In this document: positions 48,408 through 58,400 of the stretch, one piece after another
How positions within the stretch are numbered: the stretch's first letter is position 1
Layout: each line of letters begins with the position of its first letter
Assembly: GCA_012862575.1 (NCBI GenBank)
Contig: BLSF01000066.1
Location: forward strand, 162,815 to 226,814
Direction: 5' to 3'
DNA length: 64,000 nucleotides
Source: Parietichytrium sp. I65-24A
Lineage: Eukaryota > Sar > Bigyra > Thraustochytrida > Thraustochytriidae
Notes under the pieces: generated by a model
The model's input: only the letters and a program-made list of their open reading frames with translations
Database searches by the model: none
Told to the model about the DNA's origin: nothing
Program-made: the position numbers and the translations under genes

Positions 48408-50693
48408 AGGCTTGGGAAAGACCTGCCCCACAAGGTATTACCAGATATACCAGAACAGCATTGCAAGTGAGCAGCGCTGTTTTCTTACGTCTTCTATTTT
48501 CTTGTTTTTCAGCTTTTTACTTTTCAAGAATTGTGGGAGTTTCTCCTGGCCTTGCTTGTCTGCTCGAGCTAGTATGGTACACAGCTTCCCGTACCGATCG
48601 AAGCCTGCCTTGATTACATGTGGGGCAGAGAGAACCTTGAGAGGGAGGGAACATTTGGCTTTGGAGGAGTCGACTTTTCTTTCTTTCTTGCGATTCTGAT
48701 GACCTGCGGGGCTGGGAGCCTTGAAAGGAAGTGAAGATTTGGCACAAGAGGAGGCAGCTTTTCTTTTCTTGCTTGGGAACAAGCCGAGTGCGCCTGCCGT
48801 CTTCCTTAGTTGCCATGTCGTTGTGAGCCCCGGGAACAGGAGAAGGGAAAGACGTTGTTGGCTTCTTGCTGTTGGCGTCGTCTTGGCATGTCTTGAATGT
48901 CTTGGCCCTGACCTCCAGCTACTAGGCGAGCTAGTGCTGCGAGGCCTCACTTTACTGCGCAGGATTGGACGTGCTTAGACTTGCTGAGAGTTGGCAGAAA
49001 GAAAAAATGAAATCTCCGAATTTCCTGTGAAACCAGAAGAATGCGCTCCTTGCAAGTGTTGGATCAAGCTTTTGAACAGCTCTATCACAACAGGTTTGGG
49101 AGCTTGTCACTCCTCGTCGTCTCAAGTTTTGTATATATTTTGATCAGCTTCCACACTTCAAGTTGCAAAGCAATTTTCACCTCCTCCTGCTTTGATTTCT
49201 TGCTGTATCAAGAGGGGGCCTGTACACCTACATTTCACTGCCTTCTCTCTCGTCTTCTGGCATCAAGAGGAAATGCCGAGTGACGGCTACCACGCTCTTG
49301 CACTCGCCTGCATTGCGAAGACATGGTTGCGTGACTTTCACTTCCAGTGCGGATGGGATCGGAGGAGGTTGACAACAGGAAAAAGTTCCAAAGAGCCAAG
49401 GAAAGGATCAGAGAAACTAAGAAAGCTGTATGTAATCAATTGTATTCAAAGGTGTTTACAAGAGAAGCGTGAGACAGCTTCTGCTGAGAAATTTCGTGGA
49501 GGTGTACGAGAGAGCCTGCGATTGTGGAAACAAACCGAATAAATTAGCTTCATCGCTACGAGCCGTAGCAGGCAACACTCCCACCCCATTACAAAAGCTC
49601 AGGATTCCACTCCTCAGGCTGCATTCGAAAATAGTGCTCCACAGTCTTTGTTCTGCAAGAGACAGCCATCACATCAATAGGGCCGGTAGTTGCCAAGTGG
49701 AGTGCTCCCCGGCTGTCACAGAAAAGAAAAAGTTTTCGAAACCCCAGATTGCACGCTCTTTTGCGAGCCGTCTCGATGCGCATCTGGGCTGAGGGTGCCC
49801 GGTCCACTCAGAATAAGTGCTAAAAGACCTTAAAAGCAAGCTCACACTTTTGGGAGACTGTTTGTTGCCATCAGCCTCGCTCGCCTTGCCATTCCCATCC
49901 CGGGGTTTGATGCAGCTTGTTGTGGCATGGCCAGGAACTGGCTGCTCTGCGAGTGTGCGAGGCCATCGTCCGTTGACACCACATGCAAAGGGGACTCTGG
50001 CCGCTCCCTCACCAACGCCTTGCCAGCCGCGGACATCATTCTTCTGCCCCCCATGGTAGTTCCCGACCTCGAGTGAGTCGGATGTCTATGATATACCTAT
50101 CGACGCAGCGCCTCTAATTGACTTGTGCGAAGTAATCACCAAGTGCTGCTTGCGTGTGCCTTTCGGTGTTTGACGATTGACGTTTGGGAACTGCAGCACT
50201 GGAGCAACTACGTTCGGTTCTCCTGTCTCCCACTGTGGCCAAGCTTGCTGTTGAGGTAAAGTAACACAACTTGTAAGCTGGGCTATGCTGCGGCCAAGGC
50301 CAGTCTCCCGATCCTCCCAGCGCAAGATACTTGGGTTACTTATGGTTACTTCTTCAAGTTGAATAAAAGCAACCACGTTGACCCTTGCGCTCTATGCGTC
50401 TAATAAAATAACTAAAATAACAAGATTTAGAGCACAAGCAGCGTCTTGAAATGTCTTGAAGCGTAGAGCGACTGTCAAGTCACACAGTGTGCAGATGTCT
50501 GCAGCATTTGAGAGACTCGCCAGGCGCGCTCGGGCACACACACACGCACGCACTCCAGGAAGCTCTGATTCGCAGCGGTAGAAGTGGCAGAGAAAAACAA
50601 TAAGTTTACTGTTCGTACAGGGCGCTCGTGGTTTACTTTCCCGTCTTCCATTTCATTTCAATGAGCAATTGATTGAGGTTGAACATGGTTGAA
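48408..50693. repeat. Large direct duplication, copy 2 (2,286 bp)
   Basis: Second copy of the block at 46325-48406, followed by unique sequence. It carries an extra 196 bp (about 49197-49392) and an extra 9 bp near 50617. Divergence from copy 1 outside the indels is well under 1 percent by eye. Confidence 0.95.
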
Positions 50694-52424
50694 CTGATTG
50701 GCTGTAAATTATTATTCTGAGAATTCTGAGAACAAGTCAATCAATCAAAACAATCAAATCGATCAAGAGATTGCGCGTAACACTTGTTGTGCGTAAACTA
50801 TCCGCACATTTCACAATTCGAGACTCTCTCTACTACCTGAGTCGATAGCTAGCTATTAACCCTTCTTCCGCTCTTTCCTAGGAAGTTTACGGTAGATGGG
50901 TGCTAAAGGCGCTTCCTTGACACTGTGAATCGCCGACCCTCACCGTGGTAGATATAGCGTAAACGGTAGACACGCGCTAGTAAGCCCTCGTTTCTCCGCA
51001 TTCGAGGGGCACTATCGCAGGCGTAGTGATTCCTAGCGGTGACAAGGGGCGAAAGTGTTGGCTTTCCTGGCACTGTTTGAATTTATTCCATTGTAATGAA
51101 AAGCCTATTGCGGCGATAGCGCTTCCGTAGCTCCGTCCATCGAGAGTNTTCGAGGGGCACTATCGCAGGCGTAGTGATTCCTAGCGGTGACAAGGGGCGA
51201 AAGTGTTGGCTTTCCTGGCACTGTTTGAATTTATTCCATTGTAATGAAAAGCCTATTGCGGCGATAGCGCTTCCGTAGCTCCGTCCATCGAGAGTCCTGG
51301 AGCGGAGATGGGTGAGAAATAGATCGTGCTTGGTGATTGGGAAAGTTCTTCCAAACTCTCCAACCCTGAATTCTGCTCAAATTTCATCACTATTTCTATG
51401 TGTATTTTATTTAAAAATGTTTGTTTATAAGTAACTTAGAAAAGGCTGTCCTTTCCATTCTTCAGCATCTTTTTTTGATTCATTTTAGTTTTAAAAACTC
51501 ATACAAAATGTGAGCACAAGTTATTCTTTCATTCTTTCATCACTCCAAAACCACTCGTCCTGGTAGTAGTAAGAAAGCTATTGAACGCTAATCGACAGTG
51601 CGTTTGTCTCGGCAGCTGTTACGCCTTTTTGGAAAGAAGTGCTTTCCATGTCCTGGGCGCATTGCTAAACAAAAGACTATTCGCCCATAGCATACATGAC
51701 ATGAATGGTGGAACCGTACTGGTACGTGTACTAGCACTCGAACAAGCAATGCTTGACTGAGTCTCAGAGCATTTCCACGTTTTCCTTCTCCCAGGAGATA
51801 GCGACACCGGCTATGAGGCCACTAGTACCTGGAACCATTTTGTGCCCCCTCACATCGTTTTTGCAAAACTTGACAAGAACTCTCTTCGCGTCAATCTATA
51901 AATCTAATTAGGGGCGGAAGCTAGCACGGGGTCCACAGCGGAGATGCAGGGATATAGCATTGGCTAGGACTAAGGATACACATCAATGTTTTCAGCGGCG
52001 CAAAGCAATACTTGCGTAACAAAAGATGCAGGGACTACCACCGAGCGGAGGCTCCGAGAGTGGGAAGAAGGAAAGAATTCGAATGTTAGGTAGTGTGCGG
52101 GTAGAGCAACGGTAACAGTAAATCTCTCTACAAACCTTAATTCATTGCAAAAACACTCCCTTTGGTGAGGGAAACCTCTTTTCAATTTGAACACGCGTAT
52201 TGTATTTGCTCTAAATCACCTTTGGCTGACCTGACCCAATTTTTAAAAAGCTCTTGCTCTCTAATGCTCTCTGATAAAATATCTGAATATTATTCTGAAC
52301 TCTGAACTGTGTGAAATCCTTTTGAATGGTGAATTTGACAGTGAGCTCTTCCGAGTTTATTTATATTTGGAGCAAAATTTCTCTTGTTCACTTTCAATTC
52401 TTTCTTTTCTTTTGCAAATATTTC
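50694..52424. other. Intergenic, no gene recognised
   Basis: About 1.7 kb downstream of the giant minus-strand gene. Apart from the 147-bp duplication, it is A/T-rich DNA with no coding signal. Confidence 0.5.
51001..51295. repeat. 147-bp perfect direct duplication around an N (51148)
   Basis: 51001-51147 and 51149-51295 are identical, each beginning TTCGAGGGGCACTATCGC and ending CCATCGAGAGT, separated by one N. As with the larger block, it looks like an unmerged contig overlap and probably represents one genomic copy. Confidence 0.95.
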
Positions 52425-55400
52425 TCATTGCAGGTCGCTGTCGGCGCCACTGAGATCCTTGTTTTCTTTGGCAAGCTCAGACTGCGGCTCGTTCCCGTCG
52501 TGCTCGCCGGTCGCAGGCAGGTCCTTGTGTTCTGGTTCCTCGTTTTGAAACTCGCCGCTCTCTAGTTGGGAAGTTTCTTGAGCAGCTCGAGGCAGCGGTG
52601 TCCCGGTGTCTGACGACCCTTGCTCGGATTGAACATCGGTAGGTTTCTCCTCGTTCAAGATTTCCAATCCCCGGCGACTCGGGTCGCCAGTGGGAAGCTC
52701 CTCCCGGTCCCCGTGGTCGCACAGGTCGAGTAGCACAAGTTCGCACTCCAGATTACCGCTGTTGATGAAGCGATCCGAAAGGTACAACTCACTATCCCAG
52801 GGCTTCACAATTCCAGTCATTCTGCAGAGTAAGCTGCACAAGCCAGCCGAGTTCCGTTCGCACGCCACGTGTAGCGCATTCTGGCCTTTACCATTTAGGA
52901 GTTGCACAACAAGATTTTGCACACCGAGAATGCTCTCTATTTCCTCTTGCTTTTGTTGAACCATGTTAACAAATTCGATGGAGTGAGCGCGGACAGCTTC
53001 AAACCAGAGGGCAGAAAAGACTTCTCTTCCCGAGGGTACGGCCCGAAGCAAGGCGATGAGGGCATCCACTCCCTTGGTGGTTGTATCGAAACCAAAGCTC
53101 GTAAAGCCAGGTAAACAACCCAACGCTCCAAGAAATGCCTGCTGGCAGCGAAGATCGCCAAAGTCTTGCTCTGCGATCTCGGATCTGATGTACAGTTCGG
53201 CACTGCCTTCGTTTAGACTTGAGTTCCAAAGCCGTGCTATCCACGGAACGCAGTACTTTGGACGTAGACGGACGTCCCAGTCCAAAGGGGGACGGCTCGA
53301 GAGCTGTGCCTCACAAAGCTCAAAGGTTGTCTGCTTGTTAGCGAGCGAGATTGTACGAAAGGTCGCACAAAAGCTGTGAATCATTGCGCGAAAATCTTGC
53401 AGGCTGACTGTGACACCCTCGAGACGATTCGCGGCGCTCAGTAAAAACTGGAAAAACGGAGTTCCCTCGTCTTTCAAAGTGGTGTGTGCAAATTGGGCAC
53501 TCGTTGCCAAAATAAATTTTCGAAAGAATTCACCGCCAGACCTAAACCTCTCGACCGCGTACTCTAGCCTCGAATGTGCATCGAAGTTGACGCCAAAATG
53601 AATTGTGCTGGCTTCGCTCAGAGAATCGCAGATGAGCTCAAAGTAATCCGAGTCTTCAGACGTGAAGTGAGTGAGCTTTTTGTCAAGCATGGCTTTTGCG
53701 TGTGGCAAACACAATCCCTCCGCGATCCTAGTGAGGCGGCTTGAATAGAGCCTGAAGAAATTTTGTCGGATCGAAAGCAAGTATCGCAGAGACTCCTTGG
53801 CGTCTTGCTCAATTGCAAACTCTACACATGCGGGCACCAGAGAATAAAGCTTCTCCGCGTCTCCGTCGGAGATAGCTTTTGACACCAAGGCATCCACGAG
53901 ATGCAACTCGTTACAGGCTGAAGCATAGAGCAGTGCAGGAATAGTCTGAGTCACGGGTCCACTGAGGGCAGCGCAGGAGAACGCAGTAAGAACCCCGCCT
54001 CGAATCAACTGGGCTACTTTCTCAGCCCGGTCTTCGCGAATACTCCAAAATGATTCTTCAGTCTCCTCTGCCTTGAAGACATTGACGAGCGCCAAGTCGC
54101 TTTCTAGAGGATCGAGAAGTCGGTCAAACACTCGCTGATAGTCGTCTCGAGGAATTCGGGAGCGATAATAGTTTAAAATGCCGCGCATCTGAAAGTCGGG
54201 ATGAGCGAGTCCGTTGGCCCAGCTTGCGGCTAGTAAACAGATATCCTGTACCTTACATCTCGAAACTCTTTCCCGTATCATTTCAAAAAGGTTTTGCAAA
54301 TGGCCCTCGCCGAGCTGTCGCCCCGAAAAACCATTTCTGCCCGCCACCATGTGCAAGAAAGGTTGGCAGGCCCATCTGACCGCATCAAGCATCAGCTCCT
54401 TGAGTGCATGAACTGGTAGGGAAAAGATGACTGTAGCAATAACATCGCTCTGCTCTCGATGAGACGTCGCCAACTCACACAGGGTAAGGAAGACTCGTCG
54501 CACGAAGGCATCCTCAGCTGCGCTTTCGCCGAATACTTGGAGGAGAAATGTGTGTACGTTCAGGTCTCTTCTATGCCCCCCCGGACTAAATAAACAATGT
54601 TGCAAACAGTTCGCGACGAAGGCCGCAATTATAGGAGACTTTGCAAATACAAGCTCTTGATCAACATCTTTGGCGCGGTCGCTGCGCGTTCGGAACTCGA
54701 GCAGCTTACCAGGCCATGTGCTGCCTTGAAAGAGAGCATGCATAATGCTTAAAGAATCCTTCGAGAGATGCAGTACACCGATATCGTGGAAGATCTGTTC
54801 ACGAACGACGATCTCGTCTTTGCCTATCGCTTCCTGCAGGCGATCAAAAACTATTCTATACTTTTCGAAAATACCGCCACTTGACTCAAAAAGAGTTTGG
54901 CAAGCACTTTCGGCGATGTGAGTCCACGCCTTCAAGAAGCTAGCCCGGTCTTCACTCTGAGCAAGGAAGTTCCTAAAGCATGGCAGATTGTAGAATGCTT
55001 TGCTGATGCTTGCTCTCCAGGTAGAGCCATTCTTTGAAGAAAGGTGTGCTTTTTGCAAAGCGTCTTGTTTGAGACCGTAATTGCCGGCAGAGTAGTGTTG
55101 CACTAGCCAAGGGTCATAGGCTGGCCAATGAGCAATTCGAGAATCAAGAAGCATGCACATCTCCGGAAGCCTCAGCTCTCTTGCCACCGAGAGATGATAG
55201 TTCAGGTCGACACGGTGGATGTTTTCCGAAGAAAGAAGTATTTCGAGGCACACGTTGGCATTTTGCTCCACTGCAACTGCAAAAATAACTGCCCTCTCGC
55301 TCTCTTCAATTACACCCTGTGATTTGTCCAGCTCTGAAACTATTTTTGGATCGTCACGCGCGACAGCATACGCAAGCTTGGATAAACGCGGGCCAAACCT

Positions 55401-58400
55401 GGAGGTTGCCATTTCCTCGTTAAATGAGCTATCTTTTACGCCCTTGTATTCCCCTCTTTCCATAAGCTCAAAGTCAAAGGTTCCCGGGCACATAATTCTC
55501 CAAATGATCCGTTCGCATTCTTCATCTCCGCGCGCATACTTAACTAGCATTCCGGGAGCCATCGAACGCAAAAGAGTTCGAGCGTCCGGGCTCAACGCGG
55601 CTTGTGTACCCCAAAGCATACCGGAGAGAAGAATGCACAGATCTAAAAACCCAAGACTGCAAGCTATGTGCAGCCCGTCGTGGCCATCATCGTCTACAAA
55701 GTGCTCCACCAAATTGGAGCACTGGTATACTTGCTCGATCGTTCCTTGAAATTGTGCAGCAAAATTCAAGAATGGCACGCACCTAGTTCGTACTGCGTCA
55801 AGCCAAATCAATCGAAATACACCTTCGCTTACCTTGGCAAGTGGTTGCGTGGTAGTCTCGAAGAATAGCTGGGGCAAAAGCGACTTTGCATCGGTCGTAT
55901 TCTCAACGATCCACAAAAGCAACAATCGCCACTCCTGAGTCTCCAGTGTCTTCGTTCGAATATTGGTCTCCAAGAAAGTCTCGAGCTCCGCTTTGCCTTC
56001 CTGATCAAAGTACTCGGCAACCAGAAAATTCGCCACAGCTGGAAGATAGGGCAACGACACTGAAGAAGACTCGTTGTTTCTCAAGGCGTCGAAAACCACC
56101 TCCTTGATTTCTTTTCCCTCATCACACTCACCCCAATTCACTTGGCCAATTTTCGCGCTGTACATCCGCCATTCATTCGTTCGTAAAGACATGCAGATGA
56201 TCGCCCCCACAATCTCATGAAGGCTTACCATGTGCTTTGTGGGCTTGATATGGCGATTAAAGATGGGCAAGTTTGCGGCGCGGCACTGAATGGTTTCACA
56301 GTCCCGAGACTTGTACCACTCGGCAAGACCGGATATTTGAGTACTTGAAACTAGCTGTGCGAAATAAGGATGAGACACGACACCAGCAAAGCTCGCGTGA
56401 GTGAAGAGTTGGAGAATGTGTGGGCAAATCGTGGCACTGCTGCTCTCCAAGTTCCAGAGCGTTCGACTCGCATATTTTCTGTAGTTTGCGGCGAAAAACT
56501 GCAATGCCTCAAAAGAACCTTGCTCCACGGAAAACTGTATACAGACTGGAACGTATTTCTGGAGATACTCCTCTCTGTTCCTGAGGAACTGCATTAGTGC
56601 GTCAATTGCGAGCATGTTATTCAGCGCAGCGGCGAAAGGAAGGAGAGGAAGGCCAAACGAAGTAGTCTCGTAGACTGCCTCAGAGTTGGCGCTGAGAAGG
56701 TCTCGAAAATTCTTCAAATTTGACACACCTTCTTTAAGCAGTGAGAACAGTGGCGAGCTCTGCACCAACGAGCTCGCCTGTCTCTTCAAAATCAGATCGC
56801 TCAAAGCTGGCTCTAATAGACGCCGGCGAACCCATGAAACATATGGGTTCTGGTGCTCATGTACAGAAGAGTTCCCAAATACACCATGGGCCCCCGCCAA
56901 ATCCCGATTTAAATTAGCCTCTCCAAAATCCTCAGAATCACCAACGCGCACTGACCGCTGCTGGTGCTGCTGGTACTGCGATATTTCGTTGCGCTCTGTC
57001 ATCATAATCTCCTTACGTCCTGTTTGTTCGCCATTAAACTCGAAAAGTTCTTCTTTCACGATCTTCAACAGTCCGGCACAATTTTTTCCGCGAGTATCGT
57101 CATGGCAAAATTTCGCATTCTTTGCATCAGAGCTCCAAGGATAAAGCGTCAAATCTTCTCGCAAAGCTTTCTGAAGTTCACATGAAAAAGGGAGCTTGTT
57201 ATTGCCAGCCTCACAACCATCGCCAACAGCAGCAAAGTCGAAAAGGAAAATGAACATGTCAGCCCATCCATATTGTCTTGCAATCCGAAAGAGAGATTTC
57301 TGCCTCGTGCTACCACCATGGGCATCAAGAGCCGGAGCGTCCCGTGTGACGGAGAACAGATAATTGGAGCGAAGAGCAGAGCCAAGAGTAGTGTGTGGAA
57401 AAGACGCATCCGGCTTCAGCTGCAAAGCCTCTGTCAGTCGATTCAAAAACGGGATCCTGCGCCGTGCAATCGCCTCTTCCCACAGCTTTGCTATGGAAGA
57501 TTCGCTTAATACAAGTGAATCTCCAGCAAAGAGCCTCCAAAATATTGTTTTCAAAGCAGAAGAATTATACATTGCTTCACATACCCCGAAAAAAATATGC
57601 CGCGTCCCCATGGACTCAAGTCGAGAGTTTCCAAAGTACCTTTCGGCAAGAGCAAAAGTGTTGGTCCTTGAACGCTTCAGACTTTGGGCTATAAACTTGA
57701 CGATGAAGCCGTCTCGGATCAGGCTATATTTAAATGTGACCATAGCCGTTTGCAAGCCGTGTTGGACAGAAGTCTCTAATGAGAAGATGTCAGACGTGCC
57801 AGCTTTCGTGTCTTTGAACAGCGCGGCAAGTGCCTTCATGCAATCGAGCCCAAGCTGAGGCGAAAGCCGCCCTTCCCTCATCCGTGTAGACACAAGTTTA
57901 TAGAGGTCACGGAAAGGGAAACAAGGGGTGCTGTACTCCTGGGACATGTCTTCATGCATCTCCATGGCAAACTCCCCAATCATCGCGCAAAATTCCGCCC
58001 TGCACTGCTTTTGACCTTGTCCGAGACCCAGCCGCTCGATGAGTGTCTGGTCGATGTAATGTCCGACAAGTGCATACCTGCTCAAGTATTTGCTGCCTTC
58101 GGAAATGACAGGCTGAAAAACTGGAATTGCGCTCGACCTTGACTCGAGTAGCTGAGCTTCACGACTAAATGGGATTGGATGAGGAAGAGAGGTGTACATC
58201 TTGCACAGGTGTTCCACCTCCAGTATATCTGGGTCCAGCCTGTCCCGAGTCTCAATCCGTTTATTGCAATTTGGTTCAAGATCGACGCACTGAAACCCTT
58301 GCAATGCCAATTCCTCTTCGAAAGGTGAGTTGCGCTGCTTCTCTAAAGACTGTACGTACGAAGGGAAACGACTCCGAGCCGTAATTACCATGCGTTGGTT

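Noticed and set aside
46325-50693. True segmental tandem duplication carrying two gene copies
   Set aside because: The copies meet exactly at an N and differ like alleles; an unmerged contig overlap is the simpler explanation.
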